Shown in pieces: positions 1 through 10,780 of a DNA stretch of 64,000 nucleotides. Under the pieces are notes generated by a model. It had not been told where the DNA came from, made no database searches, and saw only the letters and a list, made by a program, of their open reading frames with translations. This DNA comes from Moniliella sp. 'wahieum' (lineage: Eukaryota; Basidiomycota; Moniliellomycetes; Moniliellales; Moniliellaceae): contig RSEE01000012.1 in assembly GCA_003971905.1 (NCBI GenBank), forward strand, positions 558,001-622,000, read 5' to 3'. The stretch's first letter is position 1; every line of letters begins with the position of its first letter. The translations under genes and the position numbers were made by a program.

Positions 1-1075
1 AAGCTGCGTTACAGCTCCGCTACCAACATTGAGCATTCGCTGGAGCGGCATTCCGACTTCATCACCTTGGTTACGGGCGAATTTGTCGCGTCCGCTTTCA
101 AGGGTCAACCGGCCGGGGTTGGGTTCCACGACCGTGCTGGACGTGCGATCATGTGCCTTATGGTAGCTTGGGCTTTCCAGCTGCTCTATATCAATGGCGG
201 CGGGTCAATCAAGATCATTCACCCTATCCGTTACTCAGTCTACACTGTATTTATCTTTTCACTGCCCACATCCCCGTCGCCGCCCTCACCATTTGTGGTG
301 ACGGGATGGGGGAGATGATCAAGGAGAGCCATGCGTCAACCGGACTTCGTTGGCTCGTGTGCGAGTCCTTCGCGGTTGCGATGCTGGGCATGTGGGTGCT
401 GGCCATGATCGAGGTCGAGGAAGATGCGAAGGGGATACTCTGGATGCCCAAATGGCTACGCCTATTCCCCCGTCTCATCGCCATGACCGTCGCAGCCTTC
501 CTTCCCTTTACTTATCAGCTCCCTGCCATGCCCGAGGAAGGCGAAGAACAACAGGAGCTGGAGCTCACCAGACTCGTTCGCCGCGCCCTTGAATCCATTC
601 CAGGCGGTACTGACACCATTCAACATCACGGAGACGACCTTACCACCACCAAGTTGCTCGGCATCCTTACTGTCCTTTCTGTCTTCTGCTTAGTGTGGGA
701 ACTGGTGGGCGCCCTGAACGGTCCTAATGCGCCTGATGAGTCGGCCCACCGCACCTAATTGACCTTGCCTCTAGCAAACTAGGGGATCGCCACACCACGG
801 TCGCTGCGCTTCAGACACCGAAATGGAAGGGCGTACCAACTGTTTTGGAACCAGGTTTGTTCCACTTTGACTATTCTCGTCAGCGCGGGCCTGCGCCACT
901 TGCGGACGAGGCCGAAGCGTCGCGACAAGAAGATGCGCTCCAGCATCAAGCCCCTAGCCGAACGTCATTTCATTCGGCGCCCCCGGCCCCGCTTTCCTCC
1001 GAGCTGCCCAAGCCTTCGAAGCAAACGTCAGGCGAAGGTGTTGAGAACGCCGCGTCCGAAACTTCCGAGTGGTAG
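1..1075 (+). CDS. LtrA-like (low temperature requirement A) multi-pass membrane protein, 5' truncated
   Basis: The frame is open from base 1, so the N-terminus lies outside the window. The first 75 codons carry an EHSLERH segment followed by a TLVTGEF helix, which resembles the conserved histidine/glutamate helix of the bacterial and fungal LtrA family (multi-pass membrane proteins of unknown transport role). Near 240 the reading must move by one base to continue into a helix with GDGMGEMI and a further stretch ending at 758. A second one-base move near 752 opens a polar tail to a stop at 1073-1075. Several hydrophobic stretches (about 145-200, 260-300, 355-410, 475-525, 650-705) fit transmembrane helices. 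The family call rests on motif memory only, and the tail after 758 is less certain than the part before it. Substrate and cellular location are not deducible. Confidence 0.5.
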
Positions 1076-1819
1076 GAACTGTGAGGAATTTGGAATGTCC
1101 AGGCTTGAGAGTGGCCATGTACCCGCGAAAGATCTGCCACTGATTCAGATGCACTGTGGCTCTCCCTTCTCTTCCACCCCCGCCTATTGGAGCTATTTCG
1201 TTCCTCACACCCTGCTTTCCGTCCTATACTGTCATCGTTATTCAAGCCTCTGTTTCTTGTCCGCACTTTGCGACGTTCTAATCGTTTGTCATTCACGTCG
1301 TGTTGTCGCTCTTTTTGTTTAACCACGAACTACGTTGTCTATAGCTGATAGGAGATTTGCGGAGATAGGTGTTCGACGGTCAAAACATACCCTTGAGAGG
1401 TCCAACGTCCACATCAATTTGTCCTTCATTCGCTTTCCAAGGGTAGTCGGAGCGGTGGCTGCGAAGCAGGCACACTTCCATGCTATACTCTTTGTATTGG
1501 TCCCGTCTCCTGGCCTAGTTAGTCCAAATGATGCGTCCACGACACATTGCATATTTCCGGATAAGAATGCATGCACATCATTATGGTGGGTTGGTTTTTC
1601 TTTGCCCGCTTGGGGATTTGGGCCTGGTTTGAGACTGTTTTTTCAAGGAAATCTGTCCCTCCCTCTTTGCAAACCAAGCAGGTTGGCACTACAAACCCCA
1701 AACGTAGGCGGGGAGAAAGGAGGGGGATCAAGAAATGCATGGTCCACACCTCGCTCGAGGTGTAGAACAACAGCTGAGGACATGAATTGCATCCCCCGCC
1801 TTTTGGAGGTGAAGTCGCT
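1076..1819. other. Intergenic / 3' UTR region
   Basis: This region lies between the plus-strand LtrA-like gene and the minus-strand ubiquitin-eL40 gene, so the two transcripts converge here. Overlapping open frames exist on both strands, but none shows a domain, a splice structure or a plausible composition. I see T-rich stretches near 1590-1660 that could serve 3' ends, and nothing else I can support. Confidence 0.5.
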
Positions 1820-2278
1820 TTACTTGAGCACCTTCTTCTTGCGCAGCTGCGACGAGTGGCCGCACTTGCGCTTACGGCAGTTGGTCGCACGGGGAGGAAG
1901 GCGCGCGTAGCACTTGCGGCAAATCTGCTTCTCCACGTTCGTCTTCGACGCGAGGACCTTGAGCGATGGCTCAATGATACCACCCAGCAGGCTAGCGGAG
2001 AGAGGCGAGACCGGTTAGCCACACATCGTGAATCAAAAAACGGCAAGAAACTAGCGTGCGTACCTCAGCGACATGTGCAGGGTAGAGTCCTTCTGAATGC
2101 CGTAGTCGGCCAGGGTGCGGCCGTCAGCCAGCTGCTTGCCCGCGTAGAGCAAGCGCTGCTCCGCGGCAGGGATACCCTCGCGCGCAAAGTTGAGCGCCTT
2201 GACCGACTCGACAGTGGCCTCGGGGGCCACGGCGAGAGCCAGGGTGTTGCCCCGGACCGAGTTCACAAAGATTTGCAT
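1820..2278 (-). CDS. Ubiquitin-like domain fused to 60S ribosomal protein eL40, with a highly divergent ubiquitin moiety
   Basis: Two exons: 2278-2064 and 1991-1820, with intron 2063-1992 (72 bp, GTACGC...CTAG). The product has 128 residues. Residues 77-128 are a normal-length (52 aa) eL40, starting IIEPSLK, with the zinc cysteines of CRKC and NCRKRKC. Residues 1-76 align to ubiquitin without gaps but match at only about 45 of 76 positions by hand count. Lys27, Lys48 and Lys63 are kept. Lys6, Lys11, Lys29 and Lys33 are replaced by N, N, L and R. The hydrophobic patch reads V8, L44, S70. Arg72 and Arg74 are S and L, so the tail is LLGG. Normally the fusion is cut after Gly76 by deubiquitinases to give ubiquitin and eL40. 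Here the cleavage Gly-Gly survives, but E1 activation of the released domain is doubtful. The reading frame is intact throughout, unlike many neighbours, so frameshift cannot explain the divergence. Confidence 0.9.
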
Positions 2279-2283
2279 CCCTC

Positions 2284-2395
2284 CTGTCGGCGGGGACGGG
2301 TTAGCGGGGGCTGGGCACGCAAGAGCAAAGGGGCTGGTGCTGTGCTAGAGCAGAGTGGGGCAGGGAGCGCACAGGGTGCGGTGGCGGGGACCTAC
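2284..2395 (-). other. Probable 5' UTR intron of the ubiquitin-eL40 gene
   Basis: On the minus strand a good donor (AAG|GTAGGT) at 2395 pairs with an acceptor (CCGACAG) ending at 2284, five bases before the start codon. The upstream stretch has no ATG in frame with the ubiquitin. Introns just before or after the start codon are common in fungal ribosomal-protein genes. This is inferred from splice consensus only. Confidence 0.5.
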
Positions 2396-2895
2396 CTTGA
2401 CTTGCTTGGTGGTAGATGGGCGGCAGATGCAGATGGGCGGCGTGCGTCTCGACTGGCGGCTGGGACGAGGGCGGAACGGGACACCGACTGGTGTCCGCGC
2501 GAAAATGCAGGCTGGGCTGGTGCGCAGCGGGCGAAGCGCAGAGTGCGCTGGTGCCGCCTCATCGTTCGTAATTATTGCGCCATCCCAACCCTAGTGCCTC
2601 CCATGGAGCTAGGTTCTCGAGGCTGAAATTGAAGGGGCTAGCTGCTGGGCAGGTCACGTGCTATGGGTGCCCATGCATGTGTGACTGTAACCCTCGGTGG
2701 CACAAGCGGGCGCAGGCGGGCGTGCTTGTGTACTCACCGCACCTAGTCACTGCCAGTCCTTGGTTGAAATGAACGTTTGAGCCGTTGATGCACCGAGGTT
2801 AGGCGCCCGCAACAAGGGCTTGCGGCATATCGTTCGTCGATCGCCTTTTCTTCTCTCCATCTCTCCTGTACCCACTGGCGGATGCGCTTGCTGCT

Positions 2896-3036
2896 ATGAA
2901 CCTGGGAGGTGGGGGAGGCGGTCGCAGTGCCGGTGCTGTTGGGGTAGTGGGTGATGCGCTGCGCTTAATGGCATCCGCCGATCTGGCTGCCGAGCTGGCC
3001 GGGATTGCGCCTGACCGGGTGACCGGTGACCGGTGA
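2896..3036 (+). CDS. Small glycine/alanine-rich ORF (46 codons), doubtful
   Basis: A 46-codon frame starts MNLGGGGGGR and ends at a TGA inside a short GACCGGT tandem. It lies in the 0.9-kb space between the divergent ubiquitin-eL40 and uS9m genes, about 125 bp before the uS9m start. It could be an upstream ORF in the uS9m leader, or chance in GC-rich DNA. No domain is recognisable. Confidence 0.15.
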   Translation: MNLGGGGGGRSAGAVGVVGDALRLMASADLAAELAGIAPDRVTGDR

Positions 3037-3160
3037 CCAAGCACGGAGCGCGAGTCAGCGTGTCGATACAAAAGACGACGCGGGGGTCGGATCGGTGCAA
3101 GTGGTGCGGCTGAGGGGTAATGCGATTGTTCTTGGTGTTCCCCCCCGTCCCCAGAAGAAG

Positions 3161-4806
3161 ATGGCCAACACCCGCCCTTGGAAGCGCCCCCATCGCTTCT
3201 GGCTACGTCAAGCCCAGCCCATCATGCGAGCGGCTGTGCGCGTCTCGACCGTGTCGCCAACGTTGGCCCTGCGCCGCGGCATCGCCTCCGCCGCGGTGGC
3301 GCGTGCGCCTGCTCCGGCACAGAACAAGTCGGACCAACCCCCCCCAGAACGCCCTGCCTGGGAGGTCAACAGTGCCGCCTATCTTGCCCGTCCGCTACCC
3401 TCGCTGCGGGAGTTGCGTGCCACCCTCTCACCGAGACGCCCTCCAAGGCGGTCCTCAGCAACCTCGAGCCTGCCTTCACTGCGGAGCCTGGTCCCTTTTT
3501 TGACGAGCACATGACGTTTGTCGGTGGTCGCCCGCGCCCTGGTATGACCACCTTCTACATGCGCGACCCGTACTTTGAGGGTGCCATGATCCGCACCAAC
3601 AACCTGCTGAGCGAGATGCAGCGTTGCCTTGAACTGCGTGGGATCTTGCGTGCGCGTGAGCTTCCGCCGCCGCCGGAAGAAAAGTACCGTCACAACACCC
3701 ATTGGGTCAATGTGGAGCTGGCCAGTGCTCGTCTGGCCGGTGCCAAGCCGGGGCATGAAGACAGCATTGGCAAGAACTATGTCACGTTGCGACGCTTCCA
3801 GTTTGTGGAACTACTGGATCGTCTCAAGGAGATTGCTCGCTACCTGCCCTACATTGCCCGGTGGTGTGCTTTCTGGCTTGCCGCCGCCTTTTGGGACGGA
3901 GCCGCACCCGTCGATTATTGGGCAAGAGGCCGCTTCGGACCGCGAGATTGCGTTGGCCAAGCAGTTGACTGAAGAGTTGGACAGGTTTGCTGCACCGACG
4001 ACAGCCATGGGCCAGGCGCGCAAGGCTCGGTTCAATATTGCGCTGAATGCTCCCTCGGACCCGGATGTGGAGGTGGTACGCAACCAGCCCAACCCGGGCG
4101 CCATCCTTCAGGCTCGCCGACCGGAGGACCGGTTTGCCAAGATGTGGACCATGGACGTCTCAGGCCGTATTCACAGCTCTGGCGCGCGTAAGCACGCCAA
4201 CGCGTCCGTGTGGATCGTGCCCTCGCGCACACGCGATGCACCCGGGCAAAATGGGCTGACGGTTGAGGCGCTGGAGCCGACGAGTGAGACGATGGCCGAA
4301 GCGGTTTTGAAGGCGCATGAGGGAGCAGCTGCTGAAGAAAAAGTCGACTCGTTCAATCCCTTGCCCCCAGAGCACATGCTCCGCACCGTGCCCCAAGGTG
4401 TGGGTTCAATTTTGGTCAATGGTGAACAGCTGGGTCGGTACTTTAGCAACTACAAGGACACGGCCTATGTGCAGCGTGCATTCAACGTCCTCGGTCTTGC
4501 TGGTGCCTTCAACGTGTATGCCCTTGTATCTGGTGGTGGCATGACGGGCCAGGCGGGTGCGATCGCCCATGGTCTGGCCAAGGCCTTGGTTGGCGCTGCT
4601 CAAGTCGGCTGGATCACCACCAAGTCCGCGCCCACTGGCATCACTCTCACCGCAGACCACAAGCCAAGGCCCAAGCCGAGTTGGCAGCTAAGATTCTCGC
4701 TGTTCTGCGTAAGGACGGTGTGTTGCGTCGCGACCCCCGCATGCCCGAGCGGAAGAAGACAGGCAAGCCTGGCGCACGCGCATCCCATACCTGGGTCAAG
4801 CGTTGA
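3161..4806 (+). CDS. MRPS9: Mitochondrial small-subunit ribosomal protein uS9m
   Basis: The C-terminal third is the uS9 fold: GRYF, then VSGGGMTGQAGAIAHG, then a tail LRKDGVLRRDPRMPERKK ending WVKR just before the stop, which corresponds to the uS9 tail that reaches into the ribosomal P site. The N-terminus, MRAAVRVST followed by arginine/alanine-rich sequence, looks like a mitochondrial presequence. A long fungal-type middle region (about 300 residues) precedes the uS9 core. Two in-frame starts are possible, 3161 (good AAG-ATGG context) and 3224 (directly at the presequence); the first is listed. The frame must change near 3430, 3860 and 4670, each consistent with one lost base. The protein acts in mitochondrial translation. 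It is divergent to the ubiquitin-eL40 gene. Confidence 0.85.
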
Positions 4807-5040
4807 GGACCACCACGTCCATACCGCAAAATCTATCCTCAAGTCTCCCCTGGCGTGTTATAGAGCAGTAGAAGCTGAGCGATCGAATCCATTGCCTGAA
4901 AGTTTACAGGTACTCGGGAGACACCTCTTGCTTTCCCTTATCTGGTTGTGGTTGCCGATTGTGGTACTCAACGAAGGACTTTTTCCAGGAAATGTAGTCG
5001 TGCTAATACTTATCGATCGTCTCATCCTCCTTTGACTTGT
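4807..5040. other. Short convergent intergenic spacer
   Basis: This is the space between the stop codons of the plus-strand uS9m gene and the minus-strand KH gene. It is AT-richer than the flanks and probably holds both 3' ends. No gene is visible. Confidence 0.5.
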
Positions 5041-5790
5041 TCACGGCGCTAGCAGTAGTGGGAGTGGGGCAGTCTGCGAGTCTTGCCCGGCTGGAACATT
5101 CTCTCCCGTAGCAGTGGCAACTGAGGCCGTGGCGGAAGGAGCGGCGTCGGAAGCTGAAGTAGATGAGGCGGTGCCTGTGTGCCTTTGTCCTGTGTCGACT
5201 TGGGACGGGCCTCCATCGTAGAAAGCCTTAATTTTGGCGTATTCTTCCCGCACCATCTCCATCAGATCTTCAGCCAGGTCTTTGACTTCTTGGACTCGTC
5301 CCACATCAGGACCAGCGATATGGATGTGCATCTGCTCGCCTGATTCCCTACCAGTGCCTAACTCGATATACCCCGATGCCCGGCCCTCGATTTGGACCCG
5401 CGTCCCGGTCTCCTCTTGAATGTACTTGACAAACATGCCGCCCGGACCGACGACCTTGGATCGGACGTTGAACCAACAATGATGCGACTCGACATCTACG
5501 GGAACTTTGGCCTCAAGTCGGCGCCCAGGACGCGGGGCTTCGACCCGTACTGGTTCCTTGTTCATCAGCCCGCACCGCCCCCACCCCACGTCGCACCTCT
5601 TCCCGCGTCTTGGCTGTGATCTTGAGGAAGAGAGGCGGCTCGCCACCAGCAGGCGGCAGATGAACGGGAACGGTATCAAACCCCTATGTTGAAGCTTGAC
5701 TTGCGACCCCAGCTCTGCACCGGCACCTGCATGCAACTCTAACCTCTGCTTGGCCGGTTCCACTCGGTCCCTTCTCCATCCACGTCGCAA
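5041..5790 (-). CDS. KH-domain RNA-binding protein, KHDC4/BLOM7-like
   Basis: The minus-strand product contains a clear KH-type core: VESHHCWFNVRSKVVGPGG, then YIQEETGTRVQIEGRASG, then a strand-helix with MHIHIAGPD and LAEDLMEMVREEYAKIKAFY. The GPGG loop is the RNA-contact loop. Upstream, about 5560-5780, a more degenerate first KH repeat is visible (PPLFLKITAKTREEV) once one frame change near 5572 is allowed. The paired KH arrangement with a short C-terminal tail resembles KHDC4/BLOM7-like proteins of the splicing machinery. The C-terminal 60 residues are alanine/serine/threonine-rich. The stop is at 5041-5043. The true start is unclear: 5790 is the longest simple start, but coding could reach about 5893 in a shifted frame, overlapping the gene on the other strand. 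Confidence 0.65.
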   Translation of the reverse strand: MRRGWRRDRVEPAKQRLELHAGAGAELGSQVKLQHRGLIPFPFICRLLVASRLSSSRSQPRRGKRCDVGWGRCGLMNKEPVRVEAPRPGRRLEAKVPVDVESHHCWFNVRSKVVGPGGMFVKYIQEETGTRVQIEGRASGYIELGTGRESGEQMHIHIAGPDVGRVQEVKDLAEDLMEMVREEYAKIKAFYDGGPSQVDTGQRHTGTASSTSASDAAPSATASVATATGENVPAGQDSQTAPLPLLLAP

Positions 5791-5799
5791 GAAACACGC

Positions 5800-6335
5800 T
5801 GGCGACGACGCTTGCCACGCCTTCGGTGCATGGGCTGATCCCCATAATCAAGGGGGTGCCACAGGATGTTCTGCGCACGGCTGCGCTAATCAAGCCCCCG
5901 TGCTCGGCCGCGCGCTACTCGCCTCGATTGCCACCGCTTCCCGCGCGCTACAGCAGGCCGAATCCCCTGGCCAATTGGCCGGGCGAACGGATCTGAGCGC
6001 AGAGCAACAGCCCGAGCTCATCACCACGTACGAACAGCACATGGCCCGTATCCACGACACCTCTTGGCAGGCCTTGCGGGACGCACACGAGCACCCTCTT
6101 GACGTCCTAGCTGTCCGACGGGCCCAGGAAGACGACTTCCCGCCCAACCTGCGAATTGAGCGAAGAGTCAAAGCCCAGTATCTGTCCTGGAAAGTGCGTT
6201 TTTCTGCCTCGATCCTTGCTGTTTGCCGAGCGGACAACCAAAGGCGACTCATTGTGCAGGTTACTGATACGTGTTTCTGTGCAGGTCAACGAATCAACCA
6301 AGAGAGATATCATCAAGTTGGTCAAAGAGAAGTGA
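5800..6335 (+). CDS. Unidentified protein with a spliced C-terminal exon
   Basis: I do not recognise the family. Coding is supported from about 5800 (segment VHGLIPIIKGVPQDVLRTAAL), then, after one missing C in the CCCCC run near 5894, by VLGRALLASIATASRAL and a charged helical region. A good intron (6194-6284, 91 bp, GTGCGT...CTGAT...GTGCAG) joins YLSWK to a final exon, VNESTKRDIIKLVKEK, followed by a stop at 6333-6335. The protein appears small (about 160-180 residues), alpha-helical and basic at the end. No convincing start codon is found. The region before 5800 on this strand conflicts with the KH gene on the other, so the first exon may lie elsewhere or the two 5' ends overlap. Confidence 0.45.
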
Positions 6336-8341
6336 TCAGCTACACGGGATACAAATGCACCCGTTCGAACCACCTGACTCGCATCTGGTCGGATGGGACA
6401 CAAGCGCCAGCGGGAGCCGGTTATAACGAACGCTCCGCAAGCGGTCGCTTGGACACAGCAGGTTTTACTGGGATACAGAGGCGCGCGGCCCCAAGAGCCT
6501 CGAGCGGAACATCGTTGTTGCGTGGGGTTTTGTGCGTGATCTTGGGCGGCAGAAGGGATCCGTGCTCATTCATACATATGACCATTGGGTGCTAGCTGGA
6601 GGGACGGCTCCAGCCAAAAATGGGATCGGCGAGTACGCTCGAAAGCAACACGACTGGGAACAAAGGAGGCAAAAACGTCAAGGGCAAGACCACGGGGGTA
6701 AAGAAGACACGAGTGTGCACCTTGAAAGCTGGGGAGGATGTTGCGGCGCGTCAAACCATGCCACACACAGGACTGAACGCGGCGACTTGACCATGACCTC
6801 CATACCAAGATTGCCGTCAGTGTCTGATGGCGGGTGTAGCGATAGGCTTGGACGAGCCCAAACTGAAGAGGGATATGGCTGATCGGTGTTGACCGGTGCG
6901 TTGACGTTCAGTTATCGATTATCGGAATACCGAGTACCGGGTACCTTGAATACAATGTGGGGGATGGTGTATGCCAGAGGATGCAGTATGCCCCAGCATG
7001 CCCTAGTAACTAGATGGGGGGGACTTGTTCCAGCCTGTTCCAGCCCATCCAGACGGGAAGCCTGCCCAGGACGGCTGCTGCGATGGGGGTGCATGCGTAA
7101 CGCGTACACATATCCGCATCCATGACCGTCGTCGAGTCAGCAGCGTTGCCCTCGCTGAACGTTCAGCTGAACGTTCAACACGTTCAACGTTCTTTAGAAT
7201 GTTCAGCGCGTGCAGACTGACGCGCATAAAAAAGCGCAGGCTGTCTCGGTGTTGGCCATCGCTTACACAGAAGAATAAGCAGAGTGTACAAGGCGCATGG
7301 ACCGGGGGCCTCGCCGGCACCGCTGAGCGCGAGTACTGACTGAGTACGGAGTGAGTGGCGCTGAGCGGCCTAGAACCATTCCACGTTCCCCCAGAATGGG
7401 ATTGGCTTTTCGGCAGCCATGCCGAGGAGCAGCTCTCCTTCCACGTTCCCACAATGGATCGGCACTTGAGCCACCGGCAGCCACCGCACCCGGCCAGTGT
7501 GATGCCGCGAGGCCAAGTCGAATGCCAGTGGGGCAGTGCTCGCTCCACTCACCCCGAGTAGTTCGGCCACTGTGCGCTGGCGCGAGGGCCGGGTGGCAGC
7601 GCCCAGGTGGGGCGTAGTGCATAGTGGGGCAGGGTGGGACAGGGTAGGGCAGGACAGGGCTTGCTGCGGCCACGACGCAAGTGCACATCAGGCATTGCGG
7701 CATCGTGGCTTGGCCGAGTGCATGCCGCCGCAGCGTGCAGCGCCGTGCCAGGCCGTGCCTTGCAGGTGACTAGCCTCTGGCCACTCGCCACTGTGTCAGA
7801 GCTGCTAGGTACTGGCCTGCTCCGCCCCTGTTGTGCGCCCTGCTGCCTGCTACGCGCTAAACGCTAGACGCTGCGCCCCAGGCACACAACGCCCACCAGC
7901 GCCCACCCGCGCACCCGCGCTGTTCCGATCGCCATCGACCATCCGCCTTCTCCGGCCCGGGCACAGCGCCACACCCCATCCTCAAACTCAGCGCGCGCCA
8001 TGCATGGAGCGCAGCACGTGTGACGTGTGACGGGCGATGTGCGATGCGTGATGGTGCTGCGACACCAGCACTTGCATAGCCCCGGCCCCTGCACCGCGCT
8101 ACTGTCCAGCCCACCTTGCCGCACGCGCCCCGCAGGCACACTTGCGCGGTGCCTGCCCCGTCTCTCGCCGCCTCCACGGTTCGAGCCACGCAAGCACGGC
8201 CACCCACCCACCCACTCCCCCACCGGGTCTTCCTCTCCTTGCCAGCCACCCGCCACCCGCACCGCCTCCGCCTTGCCCATCCTCCACCAACACCTCCTCT
8301 CCTTCCTCCCCCCCCCAACGCCTCACGTTCTCTACCCGGCC
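6336..8341. other. Two-kilobase intergenic region upstream of chitin deacetylase
   Basis: No gene is supported on either strand; the many frames here are GC-driven. Visible structure: a palindromic cluster of AACGTT-type words at about 7157-7193; a direct duplication of the words TTCCACGTTCCC and AATGG (7378-7400 and 7438-7458); a G-rich stretch of GGGCAGG/GGGACAGG words at about 7624-7664; a pyrimidine-rich leader at 8200-8340 immediately before the chitin deacetylase start. Confidence 0.5.
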
Positions 8342-9815
8342 ATGGTCCACGTTGCCTCCCTCGCCCTCGTTGGCGGCTTGCTGGTCGGCCAGGCCACCGC
8401 CCACCTTGGCCACGGTGTCCCTGGCCACCTCACCCCCCGCTTGAAGGCCGAGGCCGCCAAGCGCGGCATGGAGCGCCGCCAGACCTCCTACAACGACCAG
8501 ACCTGGCAGTCTGTTTCCGCTTCGGCCGCCGAGTGCGCGGGCTACAACTATGCCCCCGCTCCTCCTTTAGCTCTCACTTCCCCGAGATTTGGGAGATTGC
8601 CTCGATTGTGCCTTCTGACACGGAGGCACAGAACGTGTGGAAGCAGATCCAGTCTTCTGGCGCCATCCCCAACATTGCCCCCAAGGGTACCCCTACCTCC
8701 TCCGAGCAGGGCACCAAGTACGACGAGAACACTGACCCCGACTGCTGGTGGACTGAAACGCTCTGCACCAAGCCCAAGCACCCCAACCTCCCCGACGACA
8801 TCATTGACTGCCCTACTCCCTCCACCTGGGGTCTCACCTTTGACGACGGTCCCAACTGCACTCACAATGCCTTTTACGACTTCCTCAAGTCGAAGAAGCA
8901 GACGGCCACCATGTTCTACATTGGTTCCAATGTGCTCAACTGGCCACTCCAAGCCCAGCGTGGCCTGACCGATGGGCACCAGCTCGCCGCCCACACCTGG
9001 TCTCACCGCTACACCACCGCCCTCAGCAACGAGCAGGTGTTCGCCGAGCTGTACTACACTGTCAAGGCCATCAAGTGGACGACTGGTGTCACGGTGACCT
9101 CGTGGCGGCCGCCTTACGGTGACGTTGACGACCGTGTGCGTGCGATTGCGCACGCGCTCGGCCTCGACCATCATTTGGACCGACGACACGGACGACTGGA
9201 ATGTGATCCCGTACGTTTTCGACTATGCTTTGTCTCTGTCGTGGCCTGGATTCTAACCCCTTTTCTTTGTCTCAGTGGTGGCACGGCGCCTACCGCTCGA
9301 TCCAAGCCAACTACAACAGTATCATTTCCAAGGGCAAGGGCCCGGCTGCCACGGCTGGTGTTGTCGTTCTCACCCACGAGATCAACGCCCAGACGATGCA
9401 CATGATGATGTCCGAGTACCCTACCATTGCCGCGTCCTTTGACCACATTGTGCCCGTGCACGTATGCCAAAACAAGACCCAACCGTACCGCGAGGGCTCG
9501 TACGTGTACCCCAACTTTGAACAGTACATTGCCGGCACCATCATGCCCTCGGGTGTGCCTGATGCACCGACATTACCGCGTCGGCGGTCTCGTCGATCCA
9601 GGTGGGCGCCATCGCTTCCTCGGCGCAGCTACGCTGAGCATTTCTTCCTCGGCTGCCCCGTCCTCGGCGGCAGCTGGCGGCAGCTCTTCCGCTGCGTGGC
9701 GCAGGCGTCCCAAGGGGGCGAAGAACGACAAGGCGAGCGGTGCCGCTTCCGGCGTGGCGGCTGTCGGTTCGTGGCGCTGGCTGTTGTGGGCGGCGCGGCG
9801 GCATTGTTCGTGTAA
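8342..9815 (+). CDS. Chitin deacetylase (carbohydrate esterase family 4), secreted and probably GPI-anchored
   Basis: The protein begins with a hydrophobic secretion signal (MVHVASLALVGGLLVGQATA) and has the CE4/NodB motifs in order: WGLTFDDGP (general base and metal Asp), HTWSH (metal histidines), RPPYGD (active-site groove) and, after a frame correction near 9168, a TDDTDDW segment. CE4 chitin deacetylases remove acetyl groups from cell-wall chitin to make chitosan. The C-terminus has a serine/alanine-rich linker and ends in a short hydrophobic segment (VALAVVGGAAALFV), as expected for GPI attachment. A 65-bp intron lies at 9211-9275 (GTACGT...CTCAG). Frame changes are needed near 8570, 9168 and 9575. 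The start at 8342 is chosen for the signal peptide and the CGGCCATGG context. Confidence 0.88.
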
Positions 9816-10780
9816 AAAGGGTTTCCAACTTGAGCCAGGACCTACGTTGATGGGATTGCTTGGCCTGGGGCCGTTGCTCTGCTCTGTAACGGGTTTGTGG
9901 CGGCCTTCCTGCGTGCTCCCTCCCCACCCTTTGGCTTGCGCACTCTCTTTCTAATTTTCTTGCGTCTGCTTTGTTTGCACTTTTTGCACCCTCTTCCATT
10001 TCCCCCTCCCACCCTTGGGGATCCAGCTACGAGCTGCGATCCCTTCGTATCCATCCTTTGCGTTCCCATCCATTGCAACTCATCCATCTCACATGGTGAT
10101 CTAGGTGCTAGAAGTATTACATACCGGCAATGCTATGGTTCTTGTTCTTGTGTCATCCATCGCGCACCAACAAGGTTCGTTGCTTGGGCCAGTGATGAAT
10201 GATCCATGGCCTCTGCCATCGGGAGGCATACAGGGGCCGGCTAGTGGGCCCAGACGAAGGGAGACAGATCGAAGCGTTAGCGCCATCAGATGTCACAGGA
10301 CTTTTGTTTGCGCTGCTTCTCCGACTATCCTTCGCCACACACCTCTCTGAGATAGTACCACCTTCCCTCAACCTCGAGCAGATTTCTGTCGACTAAAGAT
10401 GGCAGGAATCTCTTACAGATCCACCTGCCGCGCCGCTCGAAAAAAGCCCTCACGGGGCCAGCTCACTCGCATCATAAGGGTGCAACGCACTTTCCCAAGG
10501 GAGCGCGCCGCGCTGGCGCCCTTTTGGACCACACCCTGCCTAGTGTGGTAGTACCTCGCATCGGCTTATTCTGTTGTGACATGGGGGTGATACCGGTGGT
10601 CACTGGCCCAGGCTGGTGCCCTGGCTGGGGGCACTAGGCTGTTCCACTGCAAGCTGCACACCATTCCAGTCTATCTTGTCGTCACGTGACACGGGGGGCT
10701 CTGCCATCCTCAATCTCAGACGTCCCATCTGAGCTCTGACAGATCTGACATCTGACATGTGACGCTAGGCTCGACACGGA
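9816..10780. other. Intergenic region between chitin deacetylase and VPS53 3' ends
   Basis: This is a convergent intergenic space. I see no conserved coding, and no tRNA A/B-box pair I trust. The last 120 bases hold a cluster of related short words (ATCTGACATCTGACATGTGAC, then CTAGTG repeats around 10780-10797) of the same type as those found in other intergenic stretches of the window. Confidence 0.45.

Noticed and set aside
1335-1910. Plus-strand frame of 191 codons across the end of the ubiquitin-eL40 gene
   Set aside because: It is antisense to the eL40 exon and has no protein-like features.
1820-2278. FUBI-eS30 type fusion
   Set aside because: The ribosomal half is eL40 (IIEPSLK start, CRKC and NCRKRKC zinc cysteines, 52 residues), not eS30, and the ubiquitin half is closer to ubiquitin than to FUBI.
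8165-8200. GGTTCGAGCC as a tRNA B box
   Set aside because: No matching A box, acceptor stem or anticodon arm could be built around it; it lies in the leader of chitin deacetylase.
6336-8340. Long overlapping frames on both strands upstream of chitin deacetylase
   Set aside because: They have arbitrary composition, no domain, no splice logic and arise from high GC content with few stop codons.
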